Assembly (NCBI RefSeq): GCF_002211105.1
Contig: NZ_JPUA01000003.1
Location: 202,687-266,686 of the forward strand
DNA from: Halomonas campaniensis
GTDB taxonomy: Bacteria; Pseudomonadota; Gammaproteobacteria; Pseudomonadales; Halomonadaceae
DNA length: 64,000 bases
Reading direction: 5' to 3'
Positions 30,714-38,991 of this stretch are shown here, in pieces. The notes under the pieces are model-generated. The model was not told where the DNA came from. It saw nothing but the letters and a program-made list of their open reading frames with translations, and did not search any database. Both the position numbers and the translations under genes were made by a program. Positions within the stretch are counted from its first letter, which is position 1; the number at the start of each line of letters is the position of its first letter.

Positions 30714-31670
30714 ATGAGCATAAAGGTAAAACGACGGGTTCACGTCGCGGCAGCTGCCATTATCAGCGCCGATCAGCAGCAAGTACTGATCGCCCGTCGG
30801 CCGTCGAACGTTGACCATGGCGGATTGTGGGAGTTTCCAGGCGGTAAGCTGGCGCCCTATGAAACCGGCCTTGAAGGGTTAAAGCGCGAGCTGCACGAAG
30901 AGCTCGGCGTTGAGATTGTCTGTGCCCAGCCCTTGATTCGCGTCCACCATGAGTATCCCGACAAGCATATCCTGCTCGATGTATGGCAGGTGCATGAGTT
31001 TGCGGGTGAACCCTTTGGTCGTGAGGGACAGGCGGTGCGCTGGGTGCCCATGAGCGAGCTCTCCAACTACCCCTTCCCAGCAGCCAATTTGCCGATTCTG
31101 CGCGCGGTAAGGTTGCCTACCGAGTATTTAATTACCGGGGAAGAGTTGGATGAAGCGCGTTTTGATGCGTTTTTGGAACGCGCACTGCGTGAAGACAACA
31201 TTCGCCTGGTACAGCTGCGCGCCAAGCAGCTGGATGAGGCGGCTTATCTGGCCCGCGCCCAGCGTGCATTGAGTCTATGTCGTGAGCACGGTGCTCGTCT
31301 GCTGCTTAACGGTGAACCGGCGCTGCTCGATCAGATTGACGCCGACGGTATTCATTTGACCAGTGAGCGCTTAATGCAGTTGGAGCGCCGTCCGATTGCT
31401 GAAAGCAAGTGGCTGTCGGCATCAACGCATAACCAAACGCAGCTTACCCAGGCAGCCGTGTTGGGATGCGACTTTGTTAGCCTGTCGCCGCTACGCACCA
31501 CGCCATCGCATCCCGAAGTTGCGCCCCTCGGTTGGCATGATTTCCAGCAACTGGTCGAACGCGCAGGTATGCCGGTGTTTGCACTGGGTGGAATGACGCG
31601 CTTCGATGCCAACCACGCCCGCGCAGTGGGCGCTCAAGGGATCGCCTCGATCCGTGACTTCTGGAAGTAA
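30714..31670 (+). CDS. mutT: Nudix hydrolase (MutT) fused to a ThiE-like domain
   Basis: 318-residue two-domain protein. The N-terminal Nudix domain (1-130) has a complete Nudix box at residues 44-66 (G44, E50, R58-E59, E62-E63, G65) and should hydrolyse 8-oxo-dGTP. The C-terminal half (about 137-318) is thiamine-phosphate-synthase-like: QLRAK is kept, but the residue after Asn199 is Gly and the equivalent of the second metal Asp is Arg219. This fusion is known next to argJ in pseudomonads. The ThiE half is probably not a working TMP synthase. Confidence 0.92.
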   Translation: MSIKVKRRVHVAAAAIISADQQQVLIARRPSNVDHGGLWEFPGGKLAPYETGLEGLKRELHEELGVEIVCAQPLIRVHHEYPDKHILLDVWQVHEFAGEPFGREGQAVRWVPMSELSNYPFPAANLPILRAVRLPTEYLITGEELDEARFDAFLERALREDNIRLVQLRAKQLDEAAYLARAQRALSLCREHGARLLLNGEPALLDQIDADGIHLTSERLMQLERRPIAESKWLSASTHNQTQLTQAAVLGCDFVSLSPLRTTPSHPEVAPLGWHDFQQLVERAGMPVFALGGMTRFDANHARAVGAQGIASIRDFWK

Positions 31671-31708
31671 CGCGCCCGGCCAGAACGCATAAAAGCGCTA
31701 TAGTAGTG

Positions 31709-31750
31709 AAAAACGCCTGCCTGGAAGTTATCCAGAGCAGGCGTTTTTTT
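31709..31750. terminator. bidirectional terminator between mutT and aguB
   Basis: Two-part stem: AAACGCCTGC-CTGGA, loop AGTTA, TCCAG-A-GCAGGCGTTT, one bulged A, then a run of T. The A run on the left gives a T tract on the other strand, so both convergent genes are served. Confidence 0.92.
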
Positions 31751-31803
31751 ATTGATGCCCAGCTCGGCTTACACGTTAGCGAGGAGCGACATTTAGTCTA
31801 CGC

Positions 31804-32706
31804 CTAGTCCCGGTAGCGGCGGGTTAGATCTTCATAAGCGTCCACACGGCGGTCACGCAGATAAGGCCAGATGCGGCGGGTATTTTCACTGCGCGCCATA
31901 TCAAGGGTAACGACCAACTGCTCTGTCTCTTCCCCCGCATGGGCGAGTAGTTCTCCCTGCGGCCCGCAGACAAAACTGCCGCCCCAGAACTGAATGCCAT
32001 CGCCAACCCCGGAGTGATCCGCCTCAAAGCCAACCCGGTTGGCCACCAGTACGGGCAAGCCATTGGCCACGCCGTGGGCGCGCTGAATCACTGTCCAGGC
32101 ATCTTTTTGGCGGCGCTTCTCTTCCCCGTCGTCATTGGGATCCCAGCCGATCGCCGTGGGGTAGAGCAGCAGGTCGGCGCCGGCCAGCGCCATCAGTCGG
32201 GCGGCTTCAGGGTACCACTGATCCCAGCAGACCAATACGCCGAGACGGCCTAGCGATGTTTCAATAGGGGTAAAGCCTTCTCCACGGGCGCTGTCATGAT
32301 CCCCTGGGGTGAAGTAAAACTTCTCATAAAACCCGGGGTCATCGGGAATATGCATCTTGCGATACTGGCCAACGCGGCCTTTGGCGCGGTCATAGACCAC
32401 GGCGGTATTGTGGTAGAGCCCCGGTGCGCGGCGCTCAAATAGCGAACCGACCAGGACAATATCCAGCTCCTTAGCGAGCGCCGCCAAGTGCTGGCCAGTC
32501 GGCCCGTCAAGGGGCTCTGCCAGGTCAAACAGCGAAGGGTCTTCAAACTGGCAAAAATAGTGGGTGGCATGCAGTTCTTGAAGCAGCACCAGCTGCGCGC
32601 CTTGCTCAACGGCACTGCGAATGCCTGCTTCACTGGCAGACAGGCTTTGGGCTTTGTCCGGCCACGCGGGTTGCTGCACAACAGCGACGGTTAGCGTTGT
32701 CGACAT
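31804..32706 (-). CDS. aguB: N-carbamoylputrescine amidase
   Basis: Nitrilase-superfamily enzyme of 300 residues converting N-carbamoylputrescine to putrescine. The Glu-Lys-Cys triad is visible: LLQELHATHYF, YRKMHIPDDPGF and VLVCWDQWYPE. Start 32706 has AAAGGAGT upstream; the open frame runs 16 codons further without support. It lies 10 bases behind aguA, forming a two-gene operon that turns agmatine into putrescine. Confidence 0.96.
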   Translation of the reverse strand: MSTTLTVAVVQQPAWPDKAQSLSASEAGIRSAVEQGAQLVLLQELHATHYFCQFEDPSLFDLAEPLDGPTGQHLAALAKELDIVLVGSLFERRAPGLYHNTAVVYDRAKGRVGQYRKMHIPDDPGFYEKFYFTPGDHDSARGEGFTPIETSLGRLGVLVCWDQWYPEAARLMALAGADLLLYPTAIGWDPNDDGEEKRRQKDAWTVIQRAHGVANGLPVLVANRVGFEADHSGVGDGIQFWGGSFVCGPQGELLAHAGEETEQLVVTLDMARSENTRRIWPYLRDRRVDAYEDLTRRYRD

Positions 32707-32716
32707 GGTGACTCCT

Positions 32717-33784
32717 TTAGCAAGTAGCGGTCGTGGTAGGCGTGCCCCGGGCAAGCGTCCCTTTTGGAAGCTGCATGGTTAAGCAGTGCAAGCTGCCATG
32801 TTGGCGAATAACGCTGACGCACTCAATAGGGATGAGCGTATGCTCGGGAAAAGCAACCGCCAGCGCTCGCAGGGCGTTGGCATCCGCCGGGTCGCCGTAG
32901 GTAGGCACCAGTACGGCCTGATTGATGATCAGGAAGTTGGCGTAGGTGGCGGGCAGGCGGTGGCCATCCTCCGGGTCAAAGCAAGCCTGTGGCCAGGGCA
33001 GTGGGATAAGCCGGTAGGGCTCGCCACTGCGTTGCCGGAAAGCCTGCAGCTCTTGCTCCATGGCCGCCAGGGCCGGGTAGTGCGGGTCGTTGGGGTCATC
33101 GCAACGCACATAGGCGATGGTGGTTGGGTTGCAGAAACGTGCCAGCGTATCGATGTGGCTGTCGGTATCGTCGCCCTCTAAGTGGCCGTTGGCCAGCCAC
33201 AGTACCCGGTCTACCCCGAAGTCTACACCCAACTGCGCTTCCACCTCTGCACGGGAAAGAGTGGGGTTGCGGTTGGGGTTAAGTAAGCATGCCTCGGTGG
33301 TGAGCAGGGTGCCTTCGCCATCGGTTTCTATACCGCCACCTTCCAGCACAAGATCACGCGAGGCCACCGGGCAGGCCCAGGCACCCGCATCGGCAAGCCA
33401 CTGGGTGAGACGGTTATCGTGCTCGGCAGGAAATTTACCGCCCCAGCCGGTGAAGATGTAATCGAGCATCACACACTGGCCATCTTCATCGACCACGCTG
33501 ATCGGGCCGTGATCCCGTGCCCAGGTGTCGTCGCTGGGTGCGACAATAAGCAGCAGGCGTTCAGCGGGCACCCCGCAGGCACTAAAAACGTTGGCCAAGC
33601 GCTGTTTAGTGGGCTCGTCGGGCACGCAAATAAGCACCCGCTGATAGCGCGCCGTGGCAATGACAATACGTTCGAGGGTGGCTTCGATGCGCGCAAGCAG
33701 AGGCGCCCAATCGCCATCTGGGCGAGGCCAGGTCAGTTGTATCCCATCCTGGGGATACCATTCGGGTAGCAAACGATACGTCAT
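32717..33784 (-). CDS. aguA: agmatine deiminase
   Basis: Guanidino-group-modifying enzyme, 355 residues, hydrolysing agmatine to N-carbamoylputrescine. Seen: WARDHGPISVVDEDG, ANGHLEGDDTDSHIDTLARF and the C-terminal catalytic Cys in RQHGSLHCLTMQLPKG. It is the first gene of the aguA-aguB pair and is divergent from the lolC-type gene. Confidence 0.96.
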   Translation of the reverse strand: MTYRLLPEWYPQDGIQLTWPRPDGDWAPLLARIEATLERIVIATARYQRVLICVPDEPTKQRLANVFSACGVPAERLLLIVAPSDDTWARDHGPISVVDEDGQCVMLDYIFTGWGGKFPAEHDNRLTQWLADAGAWACPVASRDLVLEGGGIETDGEGTLLTTEACLLNPNRNPTLSRAEVEAQLGVDFGVDRVLWLANGHLEGDDTDSHIDTLARFCNPTTIAYVRCDDPNDPHYPALAAMEQELQAFRQRSGEPYRLIPLPWPQACFDPEDGHRLPATYANFLIINQAVLVPTYGDPADANALRALAVAFPEHTLIPIECVSVIRQHGSLHCLTMQLPKGTLARGTPTTTATC

Positions 33785-33962
33785 AAAAGTGCAGCCCCAA
33801 GGTCAGCAGTAAATCGGCGCAATGTAGGGTGTGGCGGGGCAAGTTGCAAGCGTCACGTTTTAATCTGAACGCTAACGGCGCAGACCGCTCTAATGGCCGT
33901 TTGAACATGCAGAGAGACTAAAAAAACCGTACCATGAGCGCTTATTGATAAGGAATGACGCC

Positions 33963-35204
33963 ATGCTTGATCGTTTGCCTTTCCTGGTGGGGCTGCGCTA
34001 CGTGCGCGCTAAACGCCGGAACCACTTTATTTCGTTTATTTCACTTACCTCAATGTTGGGGTTAATGCTGGGGGTAGCGGTACTTATTTTGGTGTTGTCG
34101 GTGATGAACGGCTTCGACCATGAGCTGCGTACGCGTATTTTAGGCATGGTGCCCCACGCTAAAATCGAGTCCCGGGTGGGCATGGTCGAGTGGGAAACGT
34201 TAGCCGAAGAGCTGATGCAACGCGAACGTGTCATCGGCGCAGCGCCCTATGTCGAACAGCAGGGTATGTTCTCCGTGGGTGGGCGTAATCAGGGGGCCAT
34301 GGTCAACGGTATCAACCCGGAGTGGGAAGACCGAGTGTCGATCATTGGTGAGCACATGCGCCAAGGCGAGCTCACTGATCTGGTTCCCGGTGAGTGGCAT
34401 GTGGTGCTGGGCTCAATGCTGGCGCGCAACCTGGGCGTTGGCGTGGGCGATCGAGTGACGCTGCTGGTGCCTGAAGCATCAATCACGCCTGCCGGTGTCT
34501 TTCCGCGCTTAAAACGCTTTACTGTTAGCGGAATTTTTAGCGTCGGTGCCGAACTGGACGCTAATTTGGCCTATGCCAATATCGAAGATATGCAGACCCT
34601 TGCCCGTCTTGGCGATGCGGTGGGCGGGCTTCGCCTACAGCTGGATGATCTGTTTGTCGCTAGTAGCGAGACCCAAGCGATTCTCAATGAGCTTGGCCCG
34701 GAGTATCGCGGCAGTGATTGGACTCTCTCACAAGGCAATCTTTTCCAAGCGATACAGATGGAAAAGCGCATGATCGCGCTGCTGTTAACTGTGATTGTCG
34801 CGGTAGCGGCGTTTAATATCGTCTCGACGCTGGTCATGGTCGTCACCGACAAAAGCGCGGATATTGCCATTCTGCGTACGATCGGTGCTAAACCGAGCTC
34901 GATTATGGGGATTTTTATTGTTCAGGGCATGGCCATTGGGCTGATTGGTATCGCCATGGGGGTGGCCGTGGGTGTACTGCTGGCGCTAACCATTGCTGAT
35001 CTGATTGGCTGGGTGGAAGGAACACTGGGCATTCAGTTCTTGGATGCTGGGGTCTACTTCATTAGCGACCTGCCTTCTCGTCTGCAGTGGGGCGATGTGA
35101 TCAATATCGTATTGGCCGCCTTTGGACTGACGTTCCTGTCGACGCTTTATCCTGCTTGGCGAGCGGCAAAAGTTCAGCCGGCGGATGTGCTGCGCTATGA
35201 ATAA
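33963..35204 (+). CDS. lolC: lipoprotein-releasing ABC transporter permease, LolC/LolE family
   Basis: Inner-membrane permease of 413 residues that releases outer-membrane lipoproteins to LolA. One N-terminal helix after LRYVRAKRRNHFISFIS, a large periplasmic domain and three C-terminal helices form the FtsX-like layout. The ATG at 33963 has AAGGA 8 bases upstream; an in-frame TTG at 33945 is less likely. Only one permease gene is present here, so a separate lolE may lie elsewhere or this may act as a homodimer (LolF-like). lolD follows. Confidence 0.93.
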   Translation: MLDRLPFLVGLRYVRAKRRNHFISFISLTSMLGLMLGVAVLILVLSVMNGFDHELRTRILGMVPHAKIESRVGMVEWETLAEELMQRERVIGAAPYVEQQGMFSVGGRNQGAMVNGINPEWEDRVSIIGEHMRQGELTDLVPGEWHVVLGSMLARNLGVGVGDRVTLLVPEASITPAGVFPRLKRFTVSGIFSVGAELDANLAYANIEDMQTLARLGDAVGGLRLQLDDLFVASSETQAILNELGPEYRGSDWTLSQGNLFQAIQMEKRMIALLLTVIVAVAAFNIVSTLVMVVTDKSADIAILRTIGAKPSSIMGIFIVQGMAIGLIGIAMGVAVGVLLALTIADLIGWVEGTLGIQFLDAGVYFISDLPSRLQWGDVINIVLAAFGLTFLSTLYPAWRAAKVQPADVLRYE

Positions 35205-35229
35205 CCGCTTCAGGAACAAGGATGACACG

Positions 35230-35973
35230 ATGTCTATGAATTCGACGGCTATAAGTTCTACGTCTAGCAATACTGGACAACAGGCGGCGGTAATGCTCGA
35301 TTGCCAAGCACTGACACGAACCTACAGTGAGGGGCCCCAGGATCTGACGGTACTGGATAATCTCAATTTGCAGGTGCGTGCCGGGGAGCGTGTGGCCATT
35401 GTGGGTAGCTCGGGTTCGGGTAAGACAACGCTGTTAAACCTGCTGGGCGGCCTTGATCGTCCTAGTGAAGGCAGCGTTGTTATCGCCGGTGAGCCGCTCT
35501 CAGGATTGAATGAGGCGTCGCTTGGCAGCTTTCGTAACCGCTACATCGGCTTTGTCTACCAGTTCCACCATCTGCTAGCGGAATTTACTGCCGTCGAAAA
35601 TGCGGCGTTACCGCTAATTATTCGCGGCCAGTCGAAAAAGGTAGCTGAGAAACGGGCCATGCAGATACTCGAGCGGGTAGGTATGCAGCCGCGGGCGGAT
35701 CATAAGCCGGGGGAACTTTCCGGCGGGGAGCGCCAGCGCGTGGCAATTGCCCGAGCGCTGGTCACCGATCCTAGCTTGGTGCTGATGGATGAGCCAACGG
35801 GCAATCTGGATCAAACTACCGCAGCGACCATTTTGGCACTCATGGACGAACTGGCCAAAGAGAGCGCCTGCGCCTTTGTGATTGTGACCCATGACGTTAG
35901 TCTGGCGGCCCATCAAGACCGGGTGCTTAAGCTGGATGCAGGCAGGTTGGTAGAGCAGGCACCAGCGCTCTAA
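35230..35973 (+). CDS. lolD: lipoprotein-releasing ABC transporter ATPase LolD
   Basis: ATP-binding subunit of the Lol exporter, 247 residues. Walker A GSSGSGKTTLLN, signature LSGGERQRVAIARAL and Walker B LVLMDEPTGNLD are intact. Start 35230 has AAGGA 7 bases upstream; the frame is open into lolC, with an ATG at 35197 as an alternative. A Ser/Thr-rich N-terminal extension of about 20 residues precedes the ABC domain. Confidence 0.95.
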   Translation: MSMNSTAISSTSSNTGQQAAVMLDCQALTRTYSEGPQDLTVLDNLNLQVRAGERVAIVGSSGSGKTTLLNLLGGLDRPSEGSVVIAGEPLSGLNEASLGSFRNRYIGFVYQFHHLLAEFTAVENAALPLIIRGQSKKVAEKRAMQILERVGMQPRADHKPGELSGGERQRVAIARALVTDPSLVLMDEPTGNLDQTTAATILALMDELAKESACAFVIVTHDVSLAAHQDRVLKLDAGRLVEQAPAL

Positions 35974-35989
35974 GCGTCGAGCTCACTCA

Positions 35990-36541
35990 TTACTCATCAA
36001 ATTCTGCTTCAATCTGTGCGCGCCGCTGCCGACGTTTATGGCGGCGGCGTTTCCAGTTATGGGAGACGTGCCAGCGCCAGATCAAGCGAATGCCAATATT
36101 GACCACGATGGCTAAGACTACCGCGGTTACCAACGAGCCGACGACCAGTGCCGGCATAATGTCGTGCATCTGTTCGGCGATCCAGCGCGTCGAAATGCGT
36201 GACGGGGCTTCCCGCACGGGCGCGCCCAGAATAAAAGTACCTATCCGGTAGTTACCGTAAAAAAAAAGCGGCATCGTTAATGGATTAGTAATCCACACCA
36301 GGCCCACCGAGAGAGCTAAGTTGCAACGTGTAATACGAGCGCCCAGGGCTGCGACCACCATCTGAAAAGGGATGGGTAGCATCGCGCAAAACACGCCCAC
36401 GCTAAAGGCATTGGCAACGCTTCGGCGAGTTAAAAGCCACAAACCCGGATCTGCAATCAGCGGTGCCATAAAGCGTAGCGAGCGCTGCTTCCTGATAGTG
36501 TCGGGTTTGGGCATGTAGCGCTGCAGGAACCTGCGCGGCAT
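35990..36541 (-). CDS. DUF2062 membrane protein
   Basis: 183-residue protein of the DUF2062 family, function unknown. A basic N-terminus (MPRRFLQRYMPKPDTIRKQRSLRFMAPL) is followed by about three hydrophobic segments (NAFSVGVFCAMLPIPFQMVVAA, NPLTMPLFFYGNY, and ALVVGSLVTAVVLAIVVNIGI) and a strongly basic C-terminal tail. Its place between lolD and comEC, on the opposite strand, matches Pseudomonas. Confidence 0.9.
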   Translation of the reverse strand: MPRRFLQRYMPKPDTIRKQRSLRFMAPLIADPGLWLLTRRSVANAFSVGVFCAMLPIPFQMVVAALGARITRCNLALSVGLVWITNPLTMPLFFYGNYRIGTFILGAPVREAPSRISTRWIAEQMHDIMPALVVGSLVTAVVLAIVVNIGIRLIWRWHVSHNWKRRRHKRRQRRAQIEAEFDE

Positions 36542-36638
36542 GACGGATACTCTTACCTATCGATGTGGCCCATTATCCATATCGAGCTGCCTTTCGGCTA
36601 TGCTAGGCCATCAATGAAGCGTCGCCAGGGAGAGTTCT

Positions 36639-38918
36639 ATGCGGTTAGGGGTTGCCATGCCAGCAGCGCTTTCGGCACTCGCCGGGGGCACTGTTGCCTG
36701 GTACAGCCACACTGCAGGGGTGACTCCCAACGCCTTTGGGTGGGTGTTGGTCGCTGCTTTGCTAGGCGTGGGGTGGCGCCCGCGCATAGGTATCTGGCTG
36801 CTAGTCGGCGCCTGGCTCTTCATGGGGGTACAAAAAGAGTGGGGGAGTCGCTTGCCTGCGGGGCTAAGCGGAGAAGATATTGCCGTGGAGGCCACCGTGC
36901 TGACTGCTCAGCGAGTGGGCAGTGCAACGCGCCTGTTGTTAAGCGTCGATAAGTGTCAAAGCGCTTTAACGACCGCGGGACAACGGCCCAGCTGTTCGGC
37001 GCTCGGCAAGGTGCGCATAACCGCTTATAGCGATACGCTATTTGAGCCCGGTGAGCATTGGCAAATGACGCTTCGTTTGCGACCCCCCAGCGGCTTTGCC
37101 AATCCTGATACCTTTAATTATGAGCAGTGGCTGTGGCGCGAAGGAATCCACGCTACCGGCTACCTGCGCCAGGAACCAGCGCCCGTTAGGCTCTCTCCCG
37201 CAGACCCCACGCTGCGCCAGCTGGCGCTGGATTTTTTAGCCCGCCAACCCCTTGGCGAGCGAACCAAGCGCTGGTTGGCCGCGCTGACACTAGGCGATAG
37301 TGAACAGTTAACCCAAGATGACTGGTCACTGCTGAACGCCACCGGTACCACGCATCTGGTGGTGATTTCAGGCTTGCATGTCGGGCTGGTGGCGTCATTT
37401 GTGCTAATGCTGGCCAAATTAGGCGCGCGTTTTACCACGCCCACCCACTGGCGCATGCGCACCTGGCCGTGGTGGTTGGCAGCGCTAGCCTGTGTGGGTT
37501 ACGCCACCCTTGCCGGGATGGCGCCGCCGGCCATGCGGGCGATGGTGATGACGCTGGTCGGGCTGTGGGTGCTGAGTGGTCGGCATGCGCCGGGGCCTTG
37601 GCAAGGCTGGTGGCTGGCACTTGCGCTGGTACTGCTATTCGATCCGTTGGCGCTGTGGCGTCCTGGAATGTGGCTATCGTTTATCGCCGTAGCGTGGTTG
37701 ATTATTATTTGGCAGGGGCGGAGCCGCCCCCAGGGTATCAAGGGCTGGTGCTGGGCGCTGGTGAGATCGCAGCTGCTGCTAGCCCCGTTAATGGCCGCTG
37801 CGGTATTGGTGGCCTTTGGGCGGGTGGCGCCCGCCGCACCATTGATCAATTTAGTCGCCGTGCCTTGGGTGAGTTCGGTGCTGGTACCCACGGCGCTGTT
37901 GGGGTGGTTGCTTTCACCCATCCCCTTGGCGGGAGAGGCGGTATGGTGGCTGTTTGAGCAGGCGCTGAGCGTGTTCCATCTGTTACTGACGCTGGCTGTG
38001 CAGCACTGGCCATTGTGGGAGCCTGACCGGCCATTAGCCTACCCGCTCGCCTTGGCGTTGCTGCTGCTGTCATTATGCTGGGGGCTACCTGCCGTGCCGC
38101 CTGGTTTACGGTTGACGGCTACTGCGCTGGTGGTGACGCTGCCGTGGTGGCCGCTTTCGTCATCGCTGCCTCCCAATGCGCTCAGTGTCAGCGTGCATGA
38201 CGTGGGGCAGGGGCAATTGATCGAGCTGCGTAGCGCGCACTATCGCCTTCTCTATGACACCGGGCCGCGCTTTCGCAGTGGCTTTATGCCCCTGGAGGCG
38301 CTTTGGTCGCCGGGGCAGCAGTTTGACCAAGTCATTGTTAGCCACGCTGATAATGATCACGCTGGCGGCATCGGCGCATTGCTTGCCGGTCATCAGGTCA
38401 AGCAGTGGCTGGCGCCTGCGGGCGAAGCACTCCCAGTTCCAAGCAGTGACTGCCAACGTGGCCAGCACTGGGAGCGTGACGGAGTCAGCTACCGTATTCT
38501 CTGGCCCCCCGCGGGGAATAACGACTTGTCTGCTAACGATCGCTCCTGCGTTCTTGAGGTGAGCGTTGGTGAGCAGCGGCTGCTCATTACGGGGGATGTG
38601 GGCACCGAGGTGGAGCGGCGCTTCCTGCGCGAGGTAGACCTGCCCGTCAGTGTCTTGGTGGCAGGGCACCATGGCAGTGGTACCAGCTCGGGCGTCCAGT
38701 TTGTGCGCCATACCTCACCTGAGCATGTGGTGTTCAGCGCGGGACGCGGCAACCCTTTTCACCATCCGGTCGACTCGGTGGTGCGCCGCTTTCGTCAGCA
38801 GGGAAGCTGTCTATGGAGCACGGCCCATGACGGAGCGCTGCGTTTTCGGCTAAACGCGGCCCAACCTATTCATATTGAAACGATGCGACCCGTGCCAGGA
38901 CGACGCAACCAGTGTTGA
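36639..38918 (+). CDS. comEC: DNA internalization competence protein ComEC/Rec2
   Basis: Inner-membrane channel for single-stranded DNA uptake during natural transformation, 759 residues. An N-terminal OB-like periplasmic part lies between the first helices and the ComEC membrane core (LVVISGLHVGLVASFV, about residues 230-490). The C-terminal metallo-beta-lactamase-like domain has SHADNDHAGG, ITGDVG and AGHHGSGTSS. All metal-binding motifs look intact, so the gene appears functional even though competence has not been shown for this organism. Confidence 0.95.
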   Translation: MRLGVAMPAALSALAGGTVAWYSHTAGVTPNAFGWVLVAALLGVGWRPRIGIWLLVGAWLFMGVQKEWGSRLPAGLSGEDIAVEATVLTAQRVGSATRLLLSVDKCQSALTTAGQRPSCSALGKVRITAYSDTLFEPGEHWQMTLRLRPPSGFANPDTFNYEQWLWREGIHATGYLRQEPAPVRLSPADPTLRQLALDFLARQPLGERTKRWLAALTLGDSEQLTQDDWSLLNATGTTHLVVISGLHVGLVASFVLMLAKLGARFTTPTHWRMRTWPWWLAALACVGYATLAGMAPPAMRAMVMTLVGLWVLSGRHAPGPWQGWWLALALVLLFDPLALWRPGMWLSFIAVAWLIIIWQGRSRPQGIKGWCWALVRSQLLLAPLMAAAVLVAFGRVAPAAPLINLVAVPWVSSVLVPTALLGWLLSPIPLAGEAVWWLFEQALSVFHLLLTLAVQHWPLWEPDRPLAYPLALALLLLSLCWGLPAVPPGLRLTATALVVTLPWWPLSSSLPPNALSVSVHDVGQGQLIELRSAHYRLLYDTGPRFRSGFMPLEALWSPGQQFDQVIVSHADNDHAGGIGALLAGHQVKQWLAPAGEALPVPSSDCQRGQHWERDGVSYRILWPPAGNNDLSANDRSCVLEVSVGEQRLLITGDVGTEVERRFLREVDLPVSVLVAGHHGSGTSSGVQFVRHTSPEHVVFSAGRGNPFHHPVDSVVRRFRQQGSCLWSTAHDGALRFRLNAAQPIHIETMRPVPGRRNQC

Positions 38919-38991
38919 AGCGCGTCGCCATCAGGTAGAATTCCCCGCACTGCATACTTATAGGCCCTTGGGTCTTCGGCCAGGAGCGCGT

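Noticed and set aside
38875-38991. Longer MsbA starting at 38875
   Set aside because: It would overlap comEC and add 39 residues not seen in the family; GTG 38992 has a good ribosome site.
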